Shown here piece by piece: positions 17,493 through 25,946 of a stretch of 64,000 bases of DNA (its first letter is position 1; every line of letters starts with the position of its first letter). This DNA comes from Gloeobacter violaceus PCC 7421 (lineage in GTDB: Bacteria > Cyanobacteriota > Cyanobacteriia > Gloeobacterales > Gloeobacteraceae): the NCBI RefSeq assembly GCF_000011385.1, contig NC_005125.1:124001-188000 (forward strand). Reading direction: 5' to 3'. Under the pieces are notes generated by a model, which was not told where the DNA came from, searched no databases, and saw nothing but the letters and a program-made list of their open reading frames with translations. The position numbers and the translations under genes are program-made.

Positions 17493-17747
17493 ATGACCGG
17501 AAAGTTTGGTGAGATCATCAGGGAAGCCAGAAACCAAGAAAACCAGAATGCCTTAAAACCAGAAAGCCAGCATGCCAGCAAACCAGAAGAAGCAAGTTCT
17601 CTAGAAGGCGACCCTTATGTCAACCTTTCGATCAAGGTCCGCCTCTCTCGGCGCTCCCACTGGGTGGCCGAAGCGAAACGGCGGCGGACCTCAATCACCG
17701 CGGACATCATTGAGGCACTCACCAAGAAATATGGTGAGCCGGGGTAA
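17493..17747 (+). CDS. Small basic protein paired with parA (ParB/RHH-type candidate)
   Basis: 84 residues; its ATG overlapped the original parA stop before the IS insertion. The N-terminal half (REARNQENQNALKPESQHAS) is low complexity because its DNA is made of tandem octamers. The C-terminal half (DPYVNLSIKVRLSRRSHW, KRRRTSITADIIEALTKKY) has the beta strand followed by two helices expected of a ribbon-helix-helix DNA-binding domain. Small RHH proteins partner plasmid ParA enzymes and bind iterated sites. It may bind the octamers within its own gene. No full-length ParB homology is visible. Confidence 0.6.
   Translation: MTGKFGEIIREARNQENQNALKPESQHASKPEEASSLEGDPYVNLSIKVRLSRRSHWVAEAKRRRTSITADIIEALTKKYGEPG
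17525..17588 (+). repeat. Eight tandem octamers inside the small partition gene
   Basis: Steps of eight from 17525: AGCCAGAA, ACCAAGAA, AACCAGAA, TGCCTTAA, AACCAGAA, AGCCAGCA, TGCCAGCA, AACCAGAA. Three are identical and the rest differ at one to three positions. The 8-bp period is not a multiple of three, so protein selection does not explain it. The orientation is opposite to the array before parA. Confidence 0.75.
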
Positions 17748-17801
17748 AAGGGCCAATAAATTTGGGCGCAAGACAGCGCAAAAGCCAATAGCCACCTGCA
17801 G

Positions 17802-19471
17802 CTAGAGCATCGGTCCAGAACCTAAGCCGCCTGTGAACGCCCAGCGGCTTCCTGTCGGGCTAGCACATGCAGATTGTGCACCACCGCCACCCGACGCAAA
17901 TCGAATAGATTCTTGCGCACGCCCAGGTAACGGGCTCGGCGTCCCTGCCACTGACCGATGTGCGCCAAACTGTGCTCGACACTCACGCGCTCACGCAACT
18001 TCGCTCGACCCTCCTTTGTCTGCTGGCGTTCGCGCAACTCGACCAGCAGAAGTTCGTCCGGATGGATCGAGACACTGCGACCTTTGGGGCTGGTCGTGCA
18101 GCGTTCCTGTAGGGGACAGCGCCGACAGCGCGCGGCCGGAAACCGCACTTTCCCACCCACCTCAAAAGGCTGGGTGACGCCCTGTGGACAACGAATCCGC
18201 ATCGCCTCCCAGTCGAGCACGAAGGCCGTCTTCTGGAAGTACGGCCCATTTCTAACCGGCCAGGCTTTGCAGTAAATACGCAAGTCTTCTGGACGAAGTC
18301 TGACCCACTCGCTGCTCAGATACGCCCGGTCGATGTGCAGTTCAATCAACTTCACCCGCTGAGGCTCCAGGTCCGCCTCGATGTCCCTTGTCACCGCCGC
18401 TTCCGGTCGGTTGGCCGCAGTAATGCCCACTGCGCGCACCAGGCCGCTGTCGATGTCTTTGAGCACGTGGCGCTTGTAGCCATCGATGCGCACCGCCCGG
18501 CTTTTGCGGCCGTGGCGCATCGCGGGGTCTTCGATGCTGATGCGCCGCTCGCGGCTGACTCCACGCCGAAGGACAAACTGTCCGCGCGAGTTGAGTTGTA
18601 CGTCCTGCTGGTGGACTTGCTCGGCCGCTTGCAGACACCGTGCGACCCCAGCCTGAGGGGGTTGAGTTTGCCCGTCCAAGTAACTTTCCAGCGATTCGAG
18701 CGCCCCGAGCAGCCTTCCCAGAGCTTCGGCACATTCGTCCGGTTGACTCCAATCGATGTCCAGGGCAGCCTTCAAACTGCTGCCCGCGACGAGTGTGGTG
18801 CCTGTCTGCTCAGCCCATTGCGCCAGTCCCACCCCCGTCTGGCACACCATGATCCTCAATGCCTTGCGCATTGCATGGCCCAACAAATTAAAAGAATCCT
18901 CGACTCTCCCGGCTCCCCACAAAGGGCTCGAATCGAGGGCCGCCCGCAACGCCCGTGAGCCGAACCCGCCGTCGCTGGTGGCCAACTCGATGGTCCGCTC
19001 AATCAGGCGACGGTCGAGGCCGTGGGCGATGAGCGCTTGGCGGAAGCGTATCAGGGTGGCTTTGCCGAAGGGGGCTTCCTCGCAATCGAGGCAGTCGAGC
19101 ACCATCTGCCACCGGCGGTCCATGGTGAGCACTTCAATGGTCTCGTCGTCGGAGATACCGGTGTAGGCCTGCAAGACAGTGGCCAGGGCCAGTTGAGCCG
19201 GTGGGATGGGCGGCTGACCGCAAGGGCTGTCTTTGTAGATGCCGGCCAGTTCGCTCTGGAAGGCGGCGTCGAAGAGTTGATGGCGGATGCGGCGCAGGAA
19301 AACGAACAGCTTGGCGCGACGGATACGCTTGAGGATAGCCTGCTCAGCGGGTGAGGGTTCCACTGGCGGCTGCCAGACAGAAGGCTGCATAGGCGAAGGA
19401 GGTAGAGGTCGTCTCCAGAAAAGAGGATGCGGCTTCTACCGTCAACTGCTGGTTCTGGACCGATGCTCTAG
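17802..19471 (-). mobile_element. IS1182-family insertion sequence
   Basis: Terminal inverted repeats CTAGAGCATCGGTCCAGAAC at 17802-17821 and, inverted, at 19452-19471, with CTAG forming the tips; CTAG could be a 4-bp palindromic target duplication rather than part of the element. It lies 54 bases after the small partition gene. Its right end coincides with the start of the AT-rich stretch. Confidence 0.85.
17822..19390 (-). CDS. IS1182-family transposase
   Basis: 522 residues. The N-terminal DUF772-type region (FQSELAGIYKDSPCGQPPIPPAQLALATVLQAY, FGKATLIRFRQAL) precedes the DDE core (RAALDSSPLWGAGRVEDSF with the first Asp, KLIELHIDRAYLSS with the second, RVSVEHSLAHIGQWQGRRARY with the Glu). 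A Cys-rich insert (CRRCPLQERCTT) is typical of IS1182. The frame is intact. Confidence 0.93.
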   Translation of the reverse strand: MQPSVWQPPVEPSPAEQAILKRIRRAKLFVFLRRIRHQLFDAAFQSELAGIYKDSPCGQPPIPPAQLALATVLQAYTGISDDETIEVLTMDRRWQMVLDCLDCEEAPFGKATLIRFRQALIAHGLDRRLIERTIELATSDGGFGSRALRAALDSSPLWGAGRVEDSFNLLGHAMRKALRIMVCQTGVGLAQWAEQTGTTLVAGSSLKAALDIDWSQPDECAEALGRLLGALESLESYLDGQTQPPQAGVARCLQAAEQVHQQDVQLNSRGQFVLRRGVSRERRISIEDPAMRHGRKSRAVRIDGYKRHVLKDIDSGLVRAVGITAANRPEAAVTRDIEADLEPQRVKLIELHIDRAYLSSEWVRLRPEDLRIYCKAWPVRNGPYFQKTAFVLDWEAMRIRCPQGVTQPFEVGGKVRFPAARCRRCPLQERCTTSPKGRSVSIHPDELLLVELRERQQTKEGRAKLRERVSVEHSLAHIGQWQGRRARYLGVRKNLFDLRRVAVVHNLHVLARQEAAGRSQAA

Positions 19472-19604
19472 TCTTCCTTATGAGACTGTATTGCGTCCGT
19501 TCGCAAATTGCTCATAGGTACCAGGCCTATGTGTATACCGAGTGTCGTAAGGGAATAAAGACAGCTCAAGACACTAGAAAAAGTAACCCACTTTAGCATT
19601 CGCA

Positions 19605-20051
19605 TCACGAATTCTGCCAGCGTGACAGCAGGGATTCTTCTAAATCTGCTAGTTCTACACCGGTATCCTCAAATAGCCTTTCGACTCGTGCACTATCAAC
19701 ACGAATAACGGCCAGTAACAAATGCCGCGTATCGACCTGCAAGTCGCCAAACTCCTGCAAAATGGCAGGTGCAAGTTCCAACGCTCTTTTAGCATCAGCA
19801 GTAAAAGAAATTTCTACATTCCACCATTTTGTGCTCCTAGAACCGCGGCCGAAAGTGCGCGCTATCGCTTTGCGTGCTACTTCGCGAGTGAATCCAGCAG
19901 AAGTGAGTATGCGAGCAGCAACACTGTGTTTTTGCCGAACGATACCGAGTAAAAGGTGTTCTGTTCCAATTTGCACGGCTGCCAAACGTCGCGCTTCAAT
20001 AGCTGATAGCATAAGCACCCATAGCGCTTCCCAATCAAAGTTATCGTACAT
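19605..20051 (-). CDS. Stand-alone Clp N-terminal repeat protein
   Basis: 148 residues with two Clp_N repeats: AIEARRLAAVQIGTEHLLLGIVRQ and LAPAILQEFGDLQVDTRHLLLAVIR. These are the substrate- or adaptor-binding helical repeats of ClpA/ClpC without the ATPase rings. Similar short proteins occur in cyanobacteria and plants and may act as Clp adaptors. Its DNA is clearly richer in A/T than the neighbouring core genes, suggesting acquisition. It is divergent from the large secreted protein gene across a 388-bp gap. Confidence 0.75.
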   Translation of the reverse strand: MYDNFDWEALWVLMLSAIEARRLAAVQIGTEHLLLGIVRQKHSVAARILTSAGFTREVARKAIARTFGRGSRSTKWWNVEISFTADAKRALELAPAILQEFGDLQVDTRHLLLAVIRVDSARVERLFEDTGVELADLEESLLSRWQNS

Positions 20052-20126
20052 TGTTTCAAGCCCTCTCTATTAAGTAATACAAGTAAGCACATCTCACCAC
20101 TTGAGCAGATGTGGATCCATCTTATC

Positions 20127-20186
20127 CTTGCCTCTCATAGTGCGAAGCGCTTGGGAGGTACCATTTACCGTAGAACGAGAGGCAAG
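20127..20186. repeat. 10-bp inverted repeat in an AT-rich gap
   Basis: CTTGCCTCTC at 20127-20136 is matched, inverted, by GAGAGGCAAG at 20177-20186, with 40 bases between. It lies in the 388-bp region between the Clp-N gene and the large secreted protein, which otherwise contains no gene I can support. Confidence 0.4.
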
Positions 20187-20439
20187 TCACTTGATTTATT
20201 TATGGCCCGTTCTCGCATATATCCCTAAATCTGCCCAAGTGGTAGATCGTTGGCCAAGTCCACCTTGTACTCTCCAACTGCTATCCTTACTTGCTTGACA
20301 GACTTGCCAGCTGTGCCAACGCTAAGTTATGAGCCTGTGAAGCACCTACATAAAAGGCTTTATTGTATTTCAGCGAACAACACCTTTTGAGAAGATAAGT
20401 GTATATTTTATGGTGTACAAAGATACGCGAGAGTTTGAC

Positions 20440-23400
20440 ATGAGTATATTAAATTTGAGATCAAGCAGTAAGGGCTCGATACTTTCTCATCTCTCAGAGG
20501 GCATTGTTTTGTCTTGTATTCTGGTGTTTACGACCTCTGGAATCGCAAATGCACAGGAGTTTGCTACTACTGCCACAACCATTGTGAATAATCAAGTTGA
20601 CATCTACGCGCTCGGCGAAGGTATAGGTATAGTTCTTGCGGAGAATGTAACCATCGGAGGGACACCGGTATACTACGAGGCTCCAGAAGGCACAAGAGAG
20701 ATTCAATATATAGCTCCACTTTTTGCCAATGGCAGACTATTGGTCGGCTATCTCACCGACAAACCATCTGTTAGCATTGGTCCTGGTTTTCTACGGTTGT
20801 TTCCAATTCTTCCTGTCAAGTTCATTAAAAACTTGGGTTTTCCATATGGACGCGCGACTATGGTTTACTTTGGTCGCTCTAGCCTCAACTACAACACATC
20901 AGATAACAAACATGATCCTTACTATTTCAATGTCAGTACTGGTGACTGGTCTACTTGTCCTAGTGAAACCAACTCTTCAACTGCACTTTTTAAATTAGCC
21001 GCATCAGCCGTTCCAAACACTTATTCTATTTCTGGAGGATTTGGCTTCGACTTTGATGGAAGAGCAGACCCTTCTTATTTTGATAAATCTACCAGCAATT
21101 GGGTAGCACGTTTTTCATCTGTCAATCAAACTGTTACTCTGGGAAATTTTGGCAATTCTAGTACAGATATACCTGCGGTTGACGATTTCGATGCCGATGG
21201 CGTCTCAGATCGCACTGTCTTCCGTAGTACCACTAATGATTGGTTTTCCATCTACAGTTCGTTGCTGCGCAATTCTGGAAGAATCATTCGTGTTCCCAGC
21301 AGCGGCACCCTCCACACCGTTGCCCCCACGGGAAGCGGCACCCTCGCGTGGATGTACCGCTCATCTTCCTCCACTGCCGCCTGGAACCCCCCTGCCTACT
21401 TTGGCTCCGGCGTTACTGGCAACCCCGCCTTGATCCGATTGGCATACGACAGTTCCTTGCGGGCCGTGTACCGCAACACCTCCGGCGGCCTCACCGAGTA
21501 CAAGCTGCCTGCAGGCGGTTCCGGCTGGCAAAAAGTCGCCGACTTCGGCTCGGGAATCGTTGGCAATCCGTCCCTAGTCGAAACCGTCAACGGCAACATG
21601 TGGGTGGTCGCCCCCAACAGCTCCGGCGGCCTGAGCGCCTACAGCAAGGTCTACAACACCTCCTGGGGGCTTTTCTCCAATTTCGGCTCGAACGTATTCG
21701 GCAACCCCTCACTCATCCGGCTCGCTTTCGACGGCTCGCTGCAGGTCGTGGTACCCAACGGCAACGGCCTCGCGCATTACCAGCTGCCTCCGTACGGCAG
21801 CTGGCAAAAAATCGCCGACTTCGGTTCGGGCGTGGTCAGTAACCCCACGCTGCTTGAGACGGTCAATGGCAATATGTGGGCGTTGGTTGGCAACAGCTCC
21901 GGCGGCCTGACCGCCTTCAGCAGGGTCTACGGCACCACCTGGGGCGCAACCAGCTTCGGCTCGGGCCTGAGCGGCACCCCGGCCTTCGCCAAACGCACCA
22001 GCGACGGCGCCCTGGAGGCAATAGCGATCAAGCAAACCGGCGGCCTGGCCGAGTACCGCCTGCTGCCCGGCGGCAGCGCCTGGACCAAGCAGGCGGATTT
22101 CGCCACCTCCGTCACCGGCAACCCGCTGCTCATCGACACCACCGGCGGCAACCTCTCGGTCGTCGCCCCGGGTGTCTCCGGTGGCCTGGCCCACTACACC
22201 CGCGGCGCTTCTTCGGGCTGGAGCGGTGCGGTCGCCTCGGCGTCGATACCCGGACGGGGGGCATCTTTGGGGGCTTTCCCCGCCGCCGGTTTCGTCGGTC
22301 GGCCCATCCCGGCGGACTACGACGGCGACGGCCGGGCCGACCGCGCCGCCTTCGACGCCAATTCGTACACCTACCAGATCAAGCAAAGCTCCGACGGCGT
22401 CACCCGCACCCATGGGCCTTTCAAAACCAGTTCCGGCGGCACCATGGTCTTCGAGCTGCCCGGCGACTACGACGGCGACGGCAAGGTGGACCCGGCCGCG
22501 GTCAACGCCTCGACCTACAACGGCTGCCCCTTCTCCCCGGACGGGGTGTGCACGAATTTTGACATCGTCTTTCGCTCCTCCGCCAACGGCGGCACCAACC
22601 TGCAGACGACCGTCGTCGCCTACGGCGGGCAACCCATCGACGGCTACTTGTATCCGTTGGTGGGCGATTTCGACGGCGACGGCAAGGACGACCCGGCCTA
22701 CTTCTTCCCGGCTTTCAACGTCACCTACTACGTCTCCAGCCTCAACCAGACGGTGGTGGAGAGCGGCCCGGGCTGCGGCTACGGCTACGAGACGGTCAAC
22801 AATTTCACCAACGTCGGCATCAACTTTGCCATCTCGCCCATCCTCATCGATACCAAAGGCGACGGCTTCGCGCTCACCGCCGCCGACGGGGGCGTCCTCT
22901 TCGACCTGCAGGGCCGCGGCGGCATCGCCAAAAACGCCTGGACCGAGACCGGCTCGGATGACGCCTTTTTGGTGCTCGATCGCGACGAGAACGGCACCAT
23001 CGACGACGGCCGGGAGCTTTTCGGCAACCACACCGCCCAGCCCGCCAGCGTCGAGCCCAACGGCTTTTTGGCCCTCGCCGAGTTCGATAAGACCGCCCAC
23101 GGCGGCAATGGCGACGGAGCGATCTCCGCCGCCGACACGGTCTTTTACCGCCTGCGTCTGTGGCTCGACGCCAACCACGACGGCATTTCGCAACCGGCGG
23201 AGCTGGTTGCCCTGCAGGATAAGGGAATTGCCCGCTTGGCCCTGGAGTACGCCCAGTCGCCGCTCAAAGACCGCCACGGCAACGCCTTCCGCTACCGCGC
23301 CAGGGTGTACGACCAAAGCGGGGCGACCAATGGCCGCTGGGCGTGGGACGTCTTCTTCGCCGTCGCCAAACCCAAGTCCCGCGAGGGCCTGATGCCGATG

Positions 23401-23442
23401 GGCAAGCAAGTACTGATCTACCAACAACCGGTCGGACAATGA
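20440..23442 (+). CDS. Large secreted protein: propeller repeats, FG-GAP and Ca-binding C-terminus
   Basis: About 1000 residues. I chose the ATG at 20440 (MSILNLRSSSKG), which is followed by a signal peptide ending IANA/QEF; a Met ten codons earlier (20410) is possible. Regions in order: an N-terminal domain with FG-GAP-like elements (FDFDGRADPSYF, DDFDADGVSDRTVF); six to seven blades of about 46 residues that begin FGSG..GNP and alternate two types (PALIRLAYDSSLRAVY and PSLVETVNGNMWVV), like PLL-type sugar-binding propellers; FG-GAP repeats (DYDGDGRADRAAFD, DYDGDGKVDPAAV, DFDGDGKDDPAYF); and a C-terminal domain with Ca-binding loops (DRDENGTIDDGRELFG, DANHDGISQPAEL). The first ~285 codons are AT-rich and the rest GC-rich, so the gene is mosaic. 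Probable extracellular or surface role. Confidence 0.8.
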   Translation: MSILNLRSSSKGSILSHLSEGIVLSCILVFTTSGIANAQEFATTATTIVNNQVDIYALGEGIGIVLAENVTIGGTPVYYEAPEGTREIQYIAPLFANGRLLVGYLTDKPSVSIGPGFLRLFPILPVKFIKNLGFPYGRATMVYFGRSSLNYNTSDNKHDPYYFNVSTGDWSTCPSETNSSTALFKLAASAVPNTYSISGGFGFDFDGRADPSYFDKSTSNWVARFSSVNQTVTLGNFGNSSTDIPAVDDFDADGVSDRTVFRSTTNDWFSIYSSLLRNSGRIIRVPSSGTLHTVAPTGSGTLAWMYRSSSSTAAWNPPAYFGSGVTGNPALIRLAYDSSLRAVYRNTSGGLTEYKLPAGGSGWQKVADFGSGIVGNPSLVETVNGNMWVVAPNSSGGLSAYSKVYNTSWGLFSNFGSNVFGNPSLIRLAFDGSLQVVVPNGNGLAHYQLPPYGSWQKIADFGSGVVSNPTLLETVNGNMWALVGNSSGGLTAFSRVYGTTWGATSFGSGLSGTPAFAKRTSDGALEAIAIKQTGGLAEYRLLPGGSAWTKQADFATSVTGNPLLIDTTGGNLSVVAPGVSGGLAHYTRGASSGWSGAVASASIPGRGASLGAFPAAGFVGRPIPADYDGDGRADRAAFDANSYTYQIKQSSDGVTRTHGPFKTSSGGTMVFELPGDYDGDGKVDPAAVNASTYNGCPFSPDGVCTNFDIVFRSSANGGTNLQTTVVAYGGQPIDGYLYPLVGDFDGDGKDDPAYFFPAFNVTYYVSSLNQTVVESGPGCGYGYETVNNFTNVGINFAISPILIDTKGDGFALTAADGGVLFDLQGRGGIAKNAWTETGSDDAFLVLDRDENGTIDDGRELFGNHTAQPASVEPNGFLALAEFDKTAHGGNGDGAISAADTVFYRLRLWLDANHDGISQPAELVALQDKGIARLALEYAQSPLKDRHGNAFRYRARVYDQSGATNGRWAWDVFFAVAKPKSREGLMPMGKQVLIYQQPVGQ

Positions 23443-23881
23443 GCCGGGCGACCCGCCCGTAAAATCTTTACCCAGACCGCCAAACAGACCGGCAAGCGGC
23501 TGTACCGTCGCACTGCGGTTGCCCGTGCTTCCGGGGCAAGCCGACCCGGCCCCGCGCGCCTGCCAGCCGAGCGATGAAGAAATGGCGGGCGAGGCTGGCG
23601 CGTTTGCGGCGGCAAAGCCAAGGCAAGGCAACCGTCTACTACTCATTCTGGCCTGTGGCTTTTCAGGTATAGTGTGAAATCCCGAAGGCCTCCGTTTCTC
23701 TGCCCGCCTCGGAACGAAATGCGTTCTTACAAAGTGCCGCAAACCCCCACATGGGATTCAAATTGTGGTACATAGTGTTGTGGTATTGGTACAACGAATT
23801 TTGGCCTCGGTGCTCGCGCGGCACTGCCGCAGCCGTTTGCCGAACTGCCTACGTTCCCCTTCCGCTATCAGGAGCAACTGT
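23443..23881. other. 439-bp intergenic region, no gene seen
   Basis: It separates two secreted-protein genes that share a C-terminal domain. The second half becomes AT-richer (TTGTGGTACATAGTGTTG near 23764) and may hold the promoter of the downstream gene. I found no supportable ORF or RNA. Confidence 0.4.
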
Positions 23882-24162
23882 ATGCCCCGCGCCACAAACG
23901 CCGCCCTCGCCGCGGTGCTGGCCTGCGCCCTGTCGCAGACCGCCGCCGTCCCCCAGACTTCCAACAACTTCCAGGTCAAAACTTCCGGACCCACCGCCAC
24001 CCACTGGCAGTTCAAATCCACTCCTTACACCAAGGGCACCCCCACCGGGATGCCCCCCCTGACCCCGACGGCCCAGACGCTCACCGGCATGCCGATTGGC
24101 ACCATCACCCAGTTCCAAGAGGAGGCGACGGCGAACGTGCCCTTGGGCATGTACGAATACTA
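23882..24162 (+). pseudogene. 5' part of a secreted Ca-binding-type protein, split by IS982
   Basis: AGGAG lies seven bases before the ATG at 23882. The start MPRATNAALAAVLACALSQTA is a signal peptide, then a Thr/Pro-rich linker (GTPTGMPPLTPTAQTLTGMP). The frame is cut after MYEY by an IS982-family element. Joining base 24162 to 25133 restores MYEYYEAEEAVLDQP and a 364-residue protein. With the IS in place only the N-terminal 94 residues can be made. Confidence 0.8.
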
Positions 24163-25125
24163 ACGTCAGTTCGGGATAAGGAAATGCGGTCCGTCTAGGC
24201 TGGGATTAGCACATCACAAGCCACGGACCGCTCGCTATGCCCAGTCTAGAAGCCCTCTTTTGCCATGTCGATGACTTCTGCCGACGCTTCGAGCCGCTCT
24301 GGCAGCAACAATTGCTCGCCGATGGTCTGCGACACAGGCGACGGCCACGCCGCCTCTGCCTGAGTGAAATCCTGACGATTCTGATTGCTTTTCATCAGTC
24401 CGCCTACCGCCACTTCAAGGCCTTCTACACCGAGATGGTCTGCGCTTACTGGCGAAGCGCTTTTCCTGGATTGGTCAGCTACCCGCGCTTCGTTGAATGG
24501 ATGCCTTCTACCCTCCTGCCGCTGAGTACCTATCTGCGCCACTGTTTCGGTCCCTGCACCGGCATCAGTTTTATCGATTCGACCCCGCTACACGTCTGCC
24601 ATGTGCGCCGCGTCCACGCCCACAAAGTCTTTGCCGGCCTGGCCGCTTGGGGCAAAAGCTCGGTGGGCTGGTTTTACGGCTTCAAGCTGCACCTGGTGGT
24701 CAACGAGCGCGGTGAACTGCTGGCGATGACTCTCACGCCTGGGAATACCGATGATCGCAAGCCCGTGCCCGAACTGCTCAAAGACTTGCACGGCAAAGTG
24801 TTTGGCGACCGCGGCTATATCAGTGGCAAGCTTGGCAGGCAATTGCGGGAAGATTTGGGGATTGCGCTGATTACCAAGTTGCGGCGCAAGATGACCAATC
24901 GACTGATGGTGATGACGGACAAGCTGCTGTTGCGCAAGCGCGGGATCATCGAAGCGATCAATGACCAGCTGAAGAACATTTCGCAGATAGAGCACACCCG
25001 TCATCGTAGCGAAGTGAACTTTCTGGTGAACCTGGTGTGTGGATTGATTGCCTATTGCCACAAACCGAACAAGCCATCGGTGGCCTCGGATGTGGATCTG
25101 CTCAGCGCTTAACCCGAACTCACGT
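24163..25125 (+). mobile_element. IS982-family insertion sequence, copy 2
   Basis: 963 bp, ends ACGTCAGTTCGGGATAA (left) and ACGTGAGTTCGGGTTAA (right, inverted). The 7-bp target duplication AATACTA lies at 24156-24162 and 25126-25132. It is in the same orientation as its host gene. Confidence 0.9.
24237..25112 (+). CDS. IS982-family transposase
   Basis: 291 residues, intact, with the same DDE segments as copy 1 ([41 protein letters not shown]). It differs at scattered positions ([27 protein letters not shown]), so the two copies have diverged since their common source. Confidence 0.95.
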   Translation: MPSLEALFCHVDDFCRRFEPLWQQQLLADGLRHRRRPRRLCLSEILTILIAFHQSAYRHFKAFYTEMVCAYWRSAFPGLVSYPRFVEWMPSTLLPLSTYLRHCFGPCTGISFIDSTPLHVCHVRRVHAHKVFAGLAAWGKSSVGWFYGFKLHLVVNERGELLAMTLTPGNTDDRKPVPELLKDLHGKVFGDRGYISGKLGRQLREDLGIALITKLRRKMTNRLMVMTDKLLLRKRGIIEAINDQLKNISQIEHTRHRSEVNFLVNLVCGLIAYCHKPNKPSVASDVDLLSA

Positions 25126-25132
25126 AATACTA

Positions 25133-25946
25133 CGAGGCAGAAGAAGCGGTCCTCGATCAGCCCTCCCCCGCCCCGGACGTCAGGGTCCCCGTCAGCGTCA
25201 ACGCCGGCAGCAACGTCGCCACCGGCAGTTTCAACAACCTGAACGCCCTGACCGGGTCCAACTACCGATTGTTGTTTGTCTATCTCCTCTACCAGAGTTG
25301 CAACCCCACGCCGCTGCTGCTGGACACCGACGGGGACGGGTTCCGCTTGACCGGTCCCGCCGCGGGTGTCCGCTTCGATTTTTCCGGCAAAGGGAAGCTC
25401 ACGCGCACCGGCTGGACCGCCGCGGGCTCCGACGACGCCTTTTTGGCCCTCGACCGCAACGCCAACGGCAAAATCGACGACGGCACCGAACTGTTCGGCA
25501 ATCACGCCCTACAACCGTCCAGAGGCAAGCTGCCCAAAAATGGCTTCCACGCCTTGGCCGAATTCGACAAAGCCGACAACGGCGGCAACGGCGACGGGGT
25601 GATCTCCGCCGGGGACGCGGTTTTCGGCTCGCTGCTGCTGTGGACGGACAAAAACCACAACGCCCTGTCCGAGCCGGACGAACTGCGGCCCTATGCCGAC
25701 GCCGGGGCGACCGCCATCTCCTTGACGATGTGGCCCACCAAAGTCGCGGACGCCCACGGCAACTGGTTTCGGTGGGTGAGCAGGCTGGAGGGGGCAGAAG
25801 CCACCGGGATGGGCGGCAAGGTCTTCGACGTCATCTTCGCCACCGAGAAACGCCCGGACGCCCGCCCGCTGCCCGCGGGCACCGAAGGGGCACACCACAC
25901 CACGGAGACGCCCATCGGCATCACCGACGATCCCGATTGTATGTGA
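25133..25946 (+). pseudogene. 3' part of the split secreted protein: Ca-binding domain
   Basis: Continues from 24162. It encodes VPVSVNAGSNVATGSFNNLN and a C-terminal domain of about 200 residues: TPLLLDTDGDGFRLTGPAAG, SDDAFLALDRNANGKIDDGTELFG, DNGGNGDGVISAGDAVF, then WTDKNHNALSEPDEL. The Asp/Asn-Gly loops are EF-hand- or dockerin-like calcium sites. The domain is clearly homologous, segment by segment, to the C-terminus of the 20440-23442 protein. Without its signal peptide this fragment cannot be secreted. Confidence 0.8.

Noticed and set aside
15525-17800. CRISPR array as explanation for the octamer repeats
   Set aside because: The units are 8 bp, contiguous and without spacers, and no cas gene is present in the window.
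21709-23742. 677-codon minus-strand open frame across the large secreted gene
   Set aside because: Gly/Val/Ala/Arg-rich with no domain; it mirrors codon bias of the real gene on the other strand.
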